The position numbers were made by a program, and so were the translations under genes. Positions 44,258-52,925 of a stretch of DNA of 64,000 nucleotides are shown piece after piece (positions within the stretch are counted from its first letter, which is position 1; every line of letters starts with the position of its first letter). A model generated the notes under the pieces. The model was not told the DNA's origin. It saw only the letters and a list, made by a program, of their open reading frames with translations, and made no database searches. Origin of the DNA: an uncultured Agathobacter sp. (GTDB taxonomy: Bacteria; Bacillota; Clostridia; Lachnospirales; Lachnospiraceae); the NCBI GenBank assembly GCA_934359755.1, contig CAKRLV010000002.1:62001-126000 (forward strand), given 5' to 3'.

Positions 44258-44788
44258 CTATGCCTGAGCCTGATCTTTGTTCATGCAGCATTTCTTATAC
44301 TTCTTGCCTGAACCACATGGACATGGATCATTACGTCCAATTTTCTTACCAACTACTACTGTTCCAGACTTCTTCTGCTCTAAGTATAATTCACGCTTTG
44401 TCTCTTTATCAAAGATTTCATCCCACATTGGGAGTTCATACAGCCAGTCTGCCTTAGCATCAACCATGTTCATGTATAATTTCTTCTTATCAAATGCAAG
44501 ACTAACCTTTGTATCCTCTTCGAGCTCTTCGATTGGATTTGGCTCTACCAGGCTATCGTTAATTCCATCTAAAAATCCAGCCATCTCAAGTAGCGAAAGG
44601 TTATACTTCTCTGCAAGTTCCTTAACTGTTCCTTCTACAACTTCATCTGGATTTGTAAGAAGCTGTTCATATACACCCTTCTCTAATAAGAAGTATCTCT
44701 GCCAAAAACGCTGTAACTCCTGCTGATTTGCTTTCTCATTATAAGCAATCTTGTGCCATTCTTGTAATAATGCCATATCTATATCCAC
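44258..44788 (-). CDS. SEC-C motif protein
   Basis: The 176-residue protein has a helical N-terminal domain (about 1-145, acidic, no membrane segment) and a C-terminal SEC-C zinc motif GRNDPCPCGSGKKYKKCCM. The motif is like the SecA C-terminus that binds SecB and the ribosome, but occurs in many unrelated small proteins. Related standalone proteins in Lachnospiraceae are of unknown role, possibly ribosome or secretion linked. Confidence 0.85.
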   Translation of the reverse strand: MDIDMALLQEWHKIAYNEKANQQELQRFWQRYFLLEKGVYEQLLTNPDEVVEGTVKELAEKYNLSLLEMAGFLDGINDSLVEPNPIEELEEDTKVSLAFDKKKLYMNMVDAKADWLYELPMWDEIFDKETKRELYLEQKKSGTVVVGKKIGRNDPCPCGSGKKYKKCCMNKDQAQA

Positions 44789-44890
44789 CTTATTTCATAT
44801 GAATTGCGAACTAAACGTTCTTTCACATTATATCAGACTTGTACTGTTTTTCCAAGAAATATTTTATATTCCTGTTTACAGGATTTGTGA

Positions 44891-45150
44891 CTTTGCAGTT
44901 CGTGTGTATCGCTTTGCACTTTGAAGTGTATTGGATGTCGGCATAGCATGTACGATATTCCTCTGAAAAAAATACGAAGTTAACACCGAGCTTGATTGAG
45001 GATAGATTATTTCAATTTGTTGCTCTATGGTGTTTGCTTTACATAATGGAACCTCGGTGTAGTCCGTATTTGTTTTCTTCGGAACACATACATGCTCTCC
45101 GACATATACGCTGTGTGGTGCAAAGCAATTTCAGGTTGTGAAGTGCAAAG
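44891..45150. repeat. Long imperfect inverted repeat 1 (about 100-base arms)
   Basis: The left arm 44891-44990 and the reverse complement of the right arm 45053-45150 align along their length with small indels. Shared blocks include CTTTGCA at the outer ends, GCTTTGCAC, ATGTCGG, AGCATGTA, TTCC, AAATACG and ACACCGAG at the inner ends. The spacer is 62 bases. No open frame is supported. It could be a miniature inverted-repeat element or encode a long hairpin RNA. Confidence 0.8.
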
Positions 45151-45342
45151 AATGTAAATCATGTATAGACTCATGCAGGATTGTGTTGAGATTTACTTTA
45201 TAGACTTATATTGAAGTTATTGGCAGAATATACGTACATATGAAATTATTAATAGTCTACAATCTATACTCCCAAATTCAGTTTATTTGATAATTACAGT
45301 CACATTTATGTTATATGGTGATTGAATTGCCAATTAGAAATA

Positions 45343-45685
45343 GGAATGAGGCAGTAATTTGATATTTTTTTTGGGGGGATGGTACAAAGTCTTCATTATA
45401 ATCAAGGTGGGAATATGGTATATTTTGTAAGCGACTCCACAGTGTTTAGATAGTCTTAATAATTCGAGTGTAATCAGCGAGAATTTGCCATGGACGGCAA
45501 ATTCAGCGAATATGAGCCAGGACGGCGAATATGAGCGACGCGTCACTTATCGTTATCCTTTACCGAATTATTTAGAGTATCTTAACGCGAGGACTCGGAG
45601 CTCACGAAATATACCATAGCCACACCTTAGATTATATTTGCAGACTAAAAATCCATCCCGCAATACCATATTATTGCCTCATTCC
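45343..45685. repeat. Long imperfect inverted repeat 2 (about 120-base arms)
   Basis: The left arm 45343-45466 pairs with the right arm 45564-45685. Shared blocks are GGAATGAGGCA, GGGATGG, AGTCT, ATAATC, AAGGTG, TATGGTATATTT, AGATA and AATAATTCG. The 97-base centre carries its own perfect hairpin GAATTTGCC/GGCAAATTC (45481-45504) and a repeated GCGAATATGAGC motif. Together with repeat 1 it fills nearly all of the 986-base gap 44789-45774; the short remaining stretches show no gene. Confidence 0.8.
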
Positions 45686-45774
45686 AAGACACTACTTAAA
45701 CAGGAATTTAAACAGTTGCTTTCATAGTGTATCTTGGACTATAATAACATTCATAAGAAAACAAAGGAGACGCC

Positions 45775-45969
45775 ATGAAAAAACTAAAACGAATTCTCGC
45801 AATTTTATTAGCTATATTTTTAGTAGGTCTATATATTACAACCCTTGTGATGGCAATCATAGACCACTCCGAAACCCAGAATATGCTCAAAGCATCCATT
45901 TTTGCAACAGTTGTAATCCCTGTATTAATCTGGACTTATACTCTGATTTACAAATTACTGAAAAAATAA
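45775..45969 (+). CDS. Small two-span membrane protein
   Basis: The 64-residue protein has a good AAGGAG ribosome site 7 bases before the ATG. Two hydrophobic segments (about 7-28 and 41-60) are separated by an IDHSETQNMLK loop, with basic ends. I do not recognise a family. It is followed by a long two-way terminator and stands alone. Confidence 0.7.
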   Translation: MKKLKRILAILLAIFLVGLYITTLVMAIIDHSETQNMLKASIFATVVIPVLIWTYTLIYKLLKK

Positions 45970-46005
45970 AGCCCAGCAGAACAAAAGGATTTTTCCACGA
46001 AGTCA

Positions 46006-46053
46006 AAAAGCGAATGACTTCGACACCACATCTTGTCGAAGTCATTCGCTTTT
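46006..46053. terminator. Two-way terminator after purA and the small membrane gene
   Basis: The perfect stem AAAAGCGAATGACTTCGACA with its complement (about 20 base pairs, 46006-46053) has an 8-9 base loop and T-tracts on the plus side. On the minus strand it lies about 105 bases past the purA stop. Confidence 0.9.
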
Positions 46054-46054
46054 A

Positions 46055-46171
46055 AATTATATTATCTTGCGATTATTATTTTTTTAATCATATTGTCTTA
46101 CGATTATCAGCTCTCTTTAATCATATTATCTTATGATGATTGTTTGTTTTTATCATATTATCTTACGATCA
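46055..46171 (-). repeat. Four degenerate copies of the purA 3-prime end
   Basis: On the minus strand the last codons of purA and its stop (ATCGTAAGATAATATGAT) are followed by three more copies spaced about 33 bases apart, each reading near AT[C/A]ATCGTAAGA[T/C]AATATGATTAAA, and the last one decaying. The copies lie between the stop codon and the terminator. Confidence 0.8.
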
Positions 46172-47441
46172 TTGCTTCTCTCTCAGCTCCAGTTCCGATG
46201 AACTTAGCTGGTGTTCCAATGTACTCCTCGATAAAGCTGATATATTTCTGTGCATTCTCTGGAAGTTCTTCAAATGTCTTGCATCCTGAAATATCTCCCC
46301 ATCCGCCTGCAAATTCCTTATAAACTGGCTTTGCCTTGTTAAGGACATTAAGATTTGTAGTGAAATCTTCTGTCTCAACTCCATCTACATCATAAGCAAC
46401 GCAGACTTTGATTGTGTCAAATTTGCCAATTGTATCAAGATGATTTACAGAAAGTCCTGTAAGTCCGTTAAGACGCTTAGCATACTTAAGTGTAACCAGA
46501 TCAAGCCAGCCACATCTTCTAGGTCTACCTGTAGTAGTTCCATATTCATGGCCTAAATCACGGATTCTATCTCCTGTCTCATCAAGAAGTTCTGTAACAT
46601 ATGGTCCCTCACCTACACGGCTTGAATACGCCTTGATAACACCATATACATTACCAATATCAGATGCACTAAGTCCTGTTCCTGTAAGAATACCTCCAAT
46701 AGTTGGATTTGATGATGTAACGAATGGGTATGAACCAAAATCAATATCGAGAAGTGTAGCCTGCGCACCCTCTACTACAACATTCTTATCTTCTTCAAGT
46801 GCCTTATGTAGATAAGTAACTGCATCACACACATATGGCTTAAGCTGCTTTGCATAATCAGAGTATGTAGCATATAACTCCTCAAAGTTGAGCTTTGACT
46901 CATAATTCGTCTCTGGATCATAGAATTTAAGAAGAGCTATTCTTGACTCTGTCATCTCCTGAAGTTTCTCTTTGAAATTTGGAGCATATAAATCCTCCAT
47001 TCTTATTCCTGATCTCTCATATTTATCACAGTAAGAAGGTCCGATTCCTTTTCCTGTTGTTCCAATCTTTGCTTTACGAACATTCTCTAAAGCTACGTCA
47101 AGCATACGATGATATGGGAAAATAACATGAGTTTTATCACTAATCTTAAGATTATTGTCCACATCATATCCGTGCTCTTTCAAATTATTTATCTCTTCCA
47201 ATAAGACTTCTGGATTCATTACAACGCCGTTACCAATCACACCAACTGTGTGACCTGAAAGAATTCCAGATGGAATAAGATGCATCGCATATTTAACACC
47301 ATCTACCTTAATAGTGTGTCCTGCATTATCTCCACCTGTTGCACGTACTGCAACATCGGCATTACCAGCGAGGTAATCAATTACCTTGCCCTTTCCTTCG
47401 TCTCCATAAAAACAACCTATTACTACATCTACCTTTGACAT
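46158..47441 (-). CDS. purA: Adenylosuccinate synthetase
   Basis: The 427-residue protein has all signature segments: VVIGCFYGDEGKGKVIDYLA (GTP/IMP loop), GGDNAGHTIKV, GTTGKGIGPSYCDKYERSGIRM and VVEGAQATLLDIDFGSYPFVTSSNP. It joins Asp to IMP with GTP in AMP synthesis. Monocistronic; no purine riboswitch is seen upstream. Three extra copies of its stop-codon region follow the gene. Confidence 0.97.
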   Translation of the reverse strand: MSKVDVVIGCFYGDEGKGKVIDYLAGNADVAVRATGGDNAGHTIKVDGVKYAMHLIPSGILSGHTVGVIGNGVVMNPEVLLEEINNLKEHGYDVDNNLKISDKTHVIFPYHRMLDVALENVRKAKIGTTGKGIGPSYCDKYERSGIRMEDLYAPNFKEKLQEMTESRIALLKFYDPETNYESKLNFEELYATYSDYAKQLKPYVCDAVTYLHKALEEDKNVVVEGAQATLLDIDFGSYPFVTSSNPTIGGILTGTGLSASDIGNVYGVIKAYSSRVGEGPYVTELLDETGDRIRDLGHEYGTTTGRPRRCGWLDLVTLKYAKRLNGLTGLSVNHLDTIGKFDTIKVCVAYDVDGVETEDFTTNLNVLNKAKPVYKEFAGGWGDISGCKTFEELPENAQKYISFIEEYIGTPAKFIGTGAEREAMIVR

Positions 47442-47553
47442 CGTAGCTGCCTCCTTTTAATCGCAAAGACTGTATCCGCGAATTTAATCTCAAAACATAT
47501 ATAATATATCAGAATTAGCAAATAAAATCTACTTAAATATATACCTTTTTGTT

Positions 47554-47589
47554 AAAAAAAAGAAATCCATGCATTTTACATGGATTTCT
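47554..47589 (-). terminator. Terminator of the DegV-family gene
   Basis: The minus strand reads GAAATCCATG, a TAAAATG loop, CATGGATTTC (47563-47589), then eight T (47554-47562). It lies about 85 bases past the stop. Confidence 0.92.
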
Positions 47590-47674
47590 AATAATTTAAT
47601 TATGTATATCAGAACTGAACATTCGCAACATAACTGCATATGAACATCAATATTTCATTTGCCTATCATACAGC

Positions 47675-48541
47675 TTAGACTTCAAGCTTCTTAGAGCATG
47701 CAAGCGCAAGTGCTCCTGGTCCAATATGACATGAAACTGACAGAGATAAAGGATTCATAACGATATCATGATTCGGAAATACAGCCTGTACCTCTGCTTT
47801 GAATGCTTCAGCGGCTTCTTTGTCATGTGTATATGCAATCTCAAGGTGCATATTCTTACCTTCTGGATCATTAAACCGCTCTGTAAAATCCTTCTTGATT
47901 GTATCTATCATGATGTTCTTGCCCTGCTTTACTGTACGGGCTTTTGCAAATGCATCAAGCTTCTCTCCCTGAATCTGCAGAACAGGCTTAAGCTTAAGCA
48001 ATGTACCAAGTGCCGCTGCTGCTGGTGTGATTCTTCCACCTTTTTTAAGATAATATAATGTATCAAGCATAATATATATTGAAGATTCAAACTTCTCTGC
48101 TTCAAGAATCTCTTTGATTTCGGCTGCATTCTTGCCACTCTTTGCAAGTTCCATTGCATCCATTACCGACTGTCTCTGTGTAACTGATATACGCTGATTA
48201 TTAACCACCTGTACCTTGCCATCATAATCCTGTGAAAGCATGATTGCAGTCTCACAAGAACTACTAAGACCAGATGACATAGGAATATATACAACTTCAT
48301 CATATTCTTTAAGCAATTCTTCCCACTTATCTGTCACCTCTCCAAGAACAGGCATCGATGTCTTTATCTCGCAATCACCTTTGAGTTTCTCGTAGAATTC
48401 CTCCTGTGTAAGATCAATATCTTCATAATATGTCTGCTCATCAATGTAAAATGGCATTGGTAAAACACTTACTCCAAGCTCCTTAGCTTCTGCCTGAGTA
48501 ATACCACTATTACTATCTGTCATTACTGCTACTTTACTCAT
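47675..48541 (-). CDS. DegV family fatty-acid-binding protein
   Basis: The protein has 288 residues from the ATG after GGAGG. DegV features are VAVMTDSNSGITQAEAKELGV, IKTSMPVLGEV, YIPMSSGLSSSCETA, LDTLYYLKKGGRI and the C-terminal SCHIGPGALALA. Family members (FakB) hold a fatty acid for phosphorylation by the FakA kinase, feeding exogenous fatty acids into phospholipids. No fakA is nearby, so the partner would be elsewhere. Confidence 0.9.
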   Translation of the reverse strand: MSKVAVMTDSNSGITQAEAKELGVSVLPMPFYIDEQTYYEDIDLTQEEFYEKLKGDCEIKTSMPVLGEVTDKWEELLKEYDEVVYIPMSSGLSSSCETAIMLSQDYDGKVQVVNNQRISVTQRQSVMDAMELAKSGKNAAEIKEILEAEKFESSIYIMLDTLYYLKKGGRITPAAAALGTLLKLKPVLQIQGEKLDAFAKARTVKQGKNIMIDTIKKDFTERFNDPEGKNMHLEIAYTHDKEAAEAFKAEVQAVFPNHDIVMNPLSLSVSCHIGPGALALACSKKLEV

Positions 48542-48730
48542 AATTGCCTCCAAAATGTTTCCTAAAACTCCGATAACATATACATTACCATATGAAATAC
48601 AAAAAGAAAAGCTAGTAATGATACCATGTAAATGTGGTTTTTAATACCACTTTATCCTGACAATCATGAATTGAAGCCACAATAAAATATTTCTCTACAT
48701 CTTCATATCCGCACATTCGTCAAATAAAAA

Positions 48731-48765
48731 ATCAGGCGCAAGCAAGCTTGCTCCTGATTTTTATT
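48731..48765. terminator. Terminator after groEL
   Basis: The stem ATCAGGCGCAAGC/GCTTGCTCCTGAT (48731-48757, one mismatch) has A/T tracts on both sides, about 20 bases past the groEL stop on the minus strand. Confidence 0.85.
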
Positions 48766-48782
48766 TAACTCATTATCTACGA

Positions 48783-50408
48783 TTACATCATTCCCATGCC
48801 TGCGCCTGCACCTGCTGGCATTGCTGGGGCATCTTCTTTGATGTTGGCTACTGCTGATTCTGTTGTGAGAAGTGTTGATGCTACTGATGTAGCATTCTGT
48901 AATGCACTTCTTGTTACTTTTACAGGATCAAGGATTCCGCTTTCTACCATGTCTACATATTCTTCTGTTGCTGCGTTAAATCCTGTTCCCTCTGGTGACT
49001 CTTTTACTTTGTTGATGATTACTGCACCTTCAAGTCCAGCGTTTGCTGAAATATAGTAAAGTGGTGCTTCAAGAGCTTTAAGAATTACCTTTGCTCCTGT
49101 CTTCTCATCACCTTCTAATGTATCTGCGAGTTCTGCAACCTTCTTTGATGCATGGATGTATGCAGATCCACCACCTGCGATAATTCCTTCTTCAACTGCT
49201 GCTCTTGTTGCATTAAGAGCATCTTCCATACGAAGCTTAGCCTCTTTCATCTCTGTCTCTGTTGCAGCACCTACACGGATTACTGCTACGCCACCTGCCA
49301 TCTTAGCAAGACGCTCCTGTAATTTCTCTTTATCGAATTCTGATGTTGTCTCTTCGATCTGTCCGCGAATCTGGTTAACTCTTGCTGCAATTGCATCCTT
49401 GTCTCCAGCTCCGTCCACGATAACTGTGTTCTCTTTCTGAACCTTAACTGATTTTGCACGTCCAAGCATATCAATTGTAGTATCTTTAAGTTCAAGTCCG
49501 AGATCAGAACTGATTACCTGACCACCTGTAAGTATTGCGATATCTTCAAGCATTGCCTTTCTTCTATCACCATATCCAGGCGCCTTAACTGCTACTACAT
49601 TGAATGTTCCACGAAGTTTGTTAACAATAAGTGTTGTAAGTGCTTCACCTTCAACATCCTCTGCGATAATAAGAAGTCTAGATCCTGACTGTACAATCTG
49701 CTCAAGTAATGGAAGGATATCCTGGATGTTTGAAATCTTCTTATCTGTGATAAGGATATATGGATCATCAAGATTAGCTTCCATTTTATCCATGTCTGAA
49801 CACATATATGCAGATAAATATCCTCTATCGAACTGCATACCTTCTACAAGATCAAGTTCTGTCTGCATTGTCTTAGACTCTTCAATTGTGATTACACCAT
49901 CATGAGTAACTTTCTCCATTGCATCAGCTACCATATTTCCTGTAGCTTCGTCTCCAGCTGAAATTGCTGCAACTTTTGCAATCTGATCCTTGCCGTTAAC
50001 TGGTTTGCTCATTTCTTTAAGTGCTGCAACTGCTGTATCTGTTGCTTTCTTCATTCCACGACGTAATACGATTGGATTAGCACCTGCTTCAAGGTTCTTC
50101 ATTCCTTCCTGTACCATAGCCTGTGTAAGTACTGTAGCTGTTGTTGTACCATCACCTGCTACATCGTTTGTCTTTGTAGCGACTTCTTTAACAAGCTGTG
50201 CACCCATGTTCTCAAATGCATCTTCAAGCTCGATTTCTTTTGCAATTGTAACACCATCGTTTGTGATAAGTGGTGCTCCAAATGATTTATCTAATACTAC
50301 ATTTCTTCCTTTTGGTCCAAGTGTTACTCTTACTGTATTTGCTAATTTATCAACACCAGCTCCAAGTGCTGCTCTGGCTTCTGAGCCATATTTAATTTCC
50401 TTTGCCAT
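48783..50408 (-). CDS. groL: 60 kDa chaperonin GroEL
   Basis: The 541-residue protein is typical throughout: LGPKGRNVVLDKSFGAPLITNDGVTIAKEI, VAGDGTTTATVLTQAM (ATP site with the catalytic Asp), AAVEEGIIAGGGSAYIH, and the Gly-Met-rich C-terminus ending GAGAGMGMM. With GroES it refolds proteins in the cytoplasm. It lies 49 bases after groS in a CIRCE-controlled operon. Confidence 0.98.
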   Translation of the reverse strand: MAKEIKYGSEARAALGAGVDKLANTVRVTLGPKGRNVVLDKSFGAPLITNDGVTIAKEIELEDAFENMGAQLVKEVATKTNDVAGDGTTTATVLTQAMVQEGMKNLEAGANPIVLRRGMKKATDTAVAALKEMSKPVNGKDQIAKVAAISAGDEATGNMVADAMEKVTHDGVITIEESKTMQTELDLVEGMQFDRGYLSAYMCSDMDKMEANLDDPYILITDKKISNIQDILPLLEQIVQSGSRLLIIAEDVEGEALTTLIVNKLRGTFNVVAVKAPGYGDRRKAMLEDIAILTGGQVISSDLGLELKDTTIDMLGRAKSVKVQKENTVIVDGAGDKDAIAARVNQIRGQIEETTSEFDKEKLQERLAKMAGGVAVIRVGAATETEMKEAKLRMEDALNATRAAVEEGIIAGGGSAYIHASKKVAELADTLEGDEKTGAKVILKALEAPLYYISANAGLEGAVIINKVKESPEGTGFNAATEEYVDMVESGILDPVKVTRSALQNATSVASTLLTTESAVANIKEDAPAMPAGAGAGMGMM

Positions 50409-50457
50409 GTCAATATCCTTCTTTCTATATTCTAATTAACCACCTAAATAGTACGAA

Positions 50458-50742
50458 CTATTCTACTACTGCAAGAATATCATTCTGTCTTACGATGATA
50501 TATTCCTGACCCTCGAGTTTAACTTCTGTTCCTGCATATTTTGAATAAATAACTTTCTGGCCTTCTTTGACCTGCATTGTTACTTCTTTTCCATCAACCA
50601 TTCCGCCAGGACCTACGGCAATAACTTCTGCCTCCTGTGGCTTCTCCTGTGCTGTGCTTGTTAAAATAATTCCTGATTTTGTTGTCTCTTCAGCTTCAAG
50701 CTGTTTTAATACTACTCTGTCTGTTAATGGTACTAATTTCAT
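50458..50742 (-). CDS. groS: 10 kDa co-chaperonin GroES
   Basis: The 94-residue protein has the N-terminal LVPLTDRVVLKQLEAEETTKSGIILT with the mobile loop, VIAVGPGGMVDGKEV and YIIVRQNDILAVVE at the end. It caps the GroEL ring. First gene of the operon, with the CIRCE element just upstream. Confidence 0.98.
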   Translation of the reverse strand: MKLVPLTDRVVLKQLEAEETTKSGIILTSTAQEKPQEAEVIAVGPGGMVDGKEVTMQVKEGQKVIYSKYAGTEVKLEGQEYIIVRQNDILAVVE

Positions 50743-50768
50743 TATGATGCCTCCTTAACTCTTTGTTA

Positions 50769-50795
50769 TTAGCACTCATCTAATTCGAGTGCTAA
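50769..50795 (-). promoter_or_regulatory. CIRCE operator for HrcA
   Basis: TTAGCACTC, 9 bases, GAGTGCTAA: an exact match to the CIRCE inverted repeat, 27 bases before the groS start. HrcA binds here and releases on heat shock. hrcA itself is not in the window. Confidence 0.97.
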
Positions 50796-50903
50796 CCGAT
50801 AGTCTTATAATAGTTCTACCCCTTCATTTTGTCAATGCTTTTTATACTTTTTTTATAAAATATCAACCCGATTATTTTATAATATTCTACTGGTTGCAAG
50901 TGT

Positions 50904-50924
50904 GGGACAAAAGGCCTTTTGCCC
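50904..50924. repeat. Short palindrome GGGACAAAAGGCCTTTTGCCC
   Basis: A near-perfect 21-base dyad sits directly at the stop of the HAD gene (50926). The GGG[A/G]CAAAAGG core is like the arms of the 231 bp element at 14379-14609. It lacks a clear T-tract, so it is not a standard terminator; it may be an extragenic palindrome. Confidence 0.6.
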
Positions 50925-50925
50925 T

Positions 50926-51711
50926 TTATATAAGATTATAATGTTGTAATGCTCTTAGAATTCCATCATCATGAATATCTGTTGTCACATATTCAGCTGC
51001 GCTCTTAGCTATATCTGTTGCATTCCCCATAGCAACGCTGTGTCCAACTGCTTCGAGCATTTCAATGTCATTTACACTATCTCCAACTGCATATGTATCT
51101 TCTATATTTATTCCAAGATGAGTACACATCCATTCTATTCCAGTCTTTTTACAATAATTCTTTGGGATAAATTCTACTATATTTTGTACATGCTCAAGAA
51201 TCTGAAAATCTTTTGATAATTCTTTCTTTATGTCAGCATAATTTGTATCTTTTAGAATATCAGCCGAAAATTTATTTATACGCATTCTTTTGTCATACCC
51301 ATCTATTGTATGTGCATGTTCTTTCAAATCAGCATACAGATAATCAACATACGGGTCTTCTTCAAATCCCCATCCATCTATCCAGTAATCTGCAGCACCT
51401 TCCAACACGACGGGCATCTGATTCTTCTTCAATACATCAAGCACCTTAATAACCATATCCTGCTCTAATGTATATTCAAATATTACTTTTCCATCCATTT
51501 CTATATATGTTCCGCACGCAGCTATTATCCCATCAAATCCCATATTAAGAAGTTCATCAGATATAATACTTGCTCTCGCCCGTCCTGTACAAAGAATTGC
51601 TTTATGTCCATTTTCATGAAGCTTATTAATTGCCAATTTTGTACTATCTGGAATAACCATATCATCATCCCATATCGTTCCATCTATATCAAAAAATACA
51701 TATTTATTCAT
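50926..51711 (-). CDS. Cof-type HAD phosphatase
   Basis: The 261-residue protein has HAD motif I VFFDIDGTIWDDD, motif II ILCTGRAR, a C2-type cap (about 80-185), Lys region and motifs III/IV in YAVGDSVNDIEMLEAVGHSVAMGNA. Cof/YidA-type enzymes dephosphorylate sugar phosphates or cofactors such as FMN or PLP; the substrate is not known. It is a paralogue of the next gene upstream (about 45% similar by eye), likely a tandem duplication. Confidence 0.9.
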   Translation of the reverse strand: MNKYVFFDIDGTIWDDDMVIPDSTKLAINKLHENGHKAILCTGRARASIISDELLNMGFDGIIAACGTYIEMDGKVIFEYTLEQDMVIKVLDVLKKNQMPVVLEGAADYWIDGWGFEEDPYVDYLYADLKEHAHTIDGYDKRMRINKFSADILKDTNYADIKKELSKDFQILEHVQNIVEFIPKNYCKKTGIEWMCTHLGINIEDTYAVGDSVNDIEMLEAVGHSVAMGNATDIAKSAAEYVTTDIHDDGILRALQHYNLI

Positions 51712-51866
51712 GCTTCTTTTATCCTCTTTTTGCTTTCTAAATCATACTTTTCCAGCTGCAATTTAGCATTTATTACTCTGCTTTTTTGTGAGAGTTGCTG
51801 CATGTATGACTTGACTCTTGTTTTCCTTCTTTGGTGCTGCTTTTCTATAGTTTGATACAAATAAAG

Positions 51867-52658
51867 TTAAATAAGTCCAAAATGTTTACATGCATTATAT
51901 ATTCCATCCTCATAAATCGAATCCGTAACATAATCAGCGGCTTCCTTAGCTGCTTTTGTTCCATTGCCCATCGAAATTCCTGTGCCTGCTGTTCTTAGCA
52001 TATCCAGGTCATTTACGCTATCTCCAAACGCATAAGTATCCTTTATATCAATTCCAAGTACCCTGCACAAATATGTAATTCCAGTTCCCTTAGAATAGCC
52101 CTTTGGAAGTATTTCAATTGATTCGTTGCCATGAATCAGGAATTCATACTCATTTTTAAACTGCTCAATCAGCTCGTTGTAATCTTTACCTTCTATACTT
52201 ACACTGTATTTGCTGCATTCCCACTTTTCTTTATTACCTGTCAACATATCAGTTGGAACATCCATATCCTTCATTCCATCAGAAATAACCTTGCCATATA
52301 CCGCATCACTTACGCTCTTTGAGTCATAATACAGGCAATCCTTTCCCTCAAGTATTACAGGGATATCAAGTTCGTCTAACAGCTTAACAGTCCTCTCAAC
52401 CAAATCATTATCAAGTTTCTTGTAAAGCAAATCCTGTCCATCTTTTTCTATATGTGTCCCGCAGCCACACACAAGACCGTCAAAATTCATCTCCAAAAGA
52501 CCTTCCTTTGGGATAAAGCATCTTGTTCGTCCGCTACATATAAAAACCAGATGTCCGTTCTCTTTCAATTGCTTTATTGCAAGCTTTGTACTGTCAGGTA
52601 TATATTTCTTCGCATCCCAAAGAGTTCCATCTATATCAAAGAAAATAATTTTTCCCAT
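51867..52658 (-). CDS. Cof-type HAD phosphatase (paralogue)
   Basis: The 263-residue protein has motif I IIFFDIDGTLWDAK, motif II VFICSGRTR, and motifs III/IV in YAFGDSVNDLDMLRTAGTGISMGNG. Its cap domain differs from the neighbour, so substrate may differ. A gap of 155 bases without visible features separates the two. Its upstream region is occupied by a 68-base-period tandem repeat that begins only about 20 bases before the start codon. Confidence 0.9.
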   Translation of the reverse strand: MGKIIFFDIDGTLWDAKKYIPDSTKLAIKQLKENGHLVFICSGRTRCFIPKEGLLEMNFDGLVCGCGTHIEKDGQDLLYKKLDNDLVERTVKLLDELDIPVILEGKDCLYYDSKSVSDAVYGKVISDGMKDMDVPTDMLTGNKEKWECSKYSVSIEGKDYNELIEQFKNEYEFLIHGNESIEILPKGYSKGTGITYLCRVLGIDIKDTYAFGDSVNDLDMLRTAGTGISMGNGTKAAKEAADYVTDSIYEDGIYNACKHFGLI

Positions 52659-52675
52659 TCTTACATCTCCTATTC

Positions 52676-52860
52676 AAAATCAAATTACTATTCTTACGCC
52701 CATTATTTCATATCAAATAACTACTCTTAACATTCATCTATTACATATCAAATTACTATTCTTACGCCCATTATTTCAAATCCAATCACTACTCTTAATA
52801 TTCATCTATTCCATATCAAATTACTATTCTTACGCCCATTATTTCAAATCAGTTTATTAT
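52676..52860 (-). repeat. 68-bp tandem repeat upstream of the HAD gene
   Basis: Three exact 30-base copies start at 52681, 52749 and 52817 (period 68). The 38-base stretches between them are also alike and are themselves diverged versions of the same roughly 34-base unit (CTACTCTTAA[C/T]ATTCATCTATT). It is a higher-order satellite, not a CRISPR. It covers the region between the gltD terminator and the ribosome site of the HAD gene. Confidence 0.9.
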
Positions 52861-52881
52861 TCTAACATCTTTTGTTGCATA

Positions 52882-52915
52882 AAAAAAGTGCATTCTTCAT
52901 CGAATACACTTTTTT
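52882..52915 (-). terminator. Terminator of gltBD
   Basis: The arms AAAAAAGTGTATTC and GAATGCACTTTTTT (one mismatch) enclose a GATGAA loop, 11 bases after the gltD stop on the minus strand, with T-rich sequence after. Confidence 0.9.
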
Positions 52916-52925
52916 CTTCTATATT

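Noticed and set aside
45334..45546. 70-codon minus-strand open frame in the 45 kb gap
   Set aside because: It lies within an arm and the centre of a long inverted repeat, lacks a ribosome site and has no protein-like composition.
50904..50924. Palindrome after the HAD gene as a terminator
   Set aside because: No T-tract follows on either strand, and its core resembles other intergenic palindromes in the window, so it is listed as a repeat.
52681..52846. 30-base exact repeats spaced by 38 bases look like a small CRISPR array
   Set aside because: The intervening stretches are similar to each other and to the repeat itself, the period is a fixed 68 bases and there are no cas genes; it is a tandem satellite.
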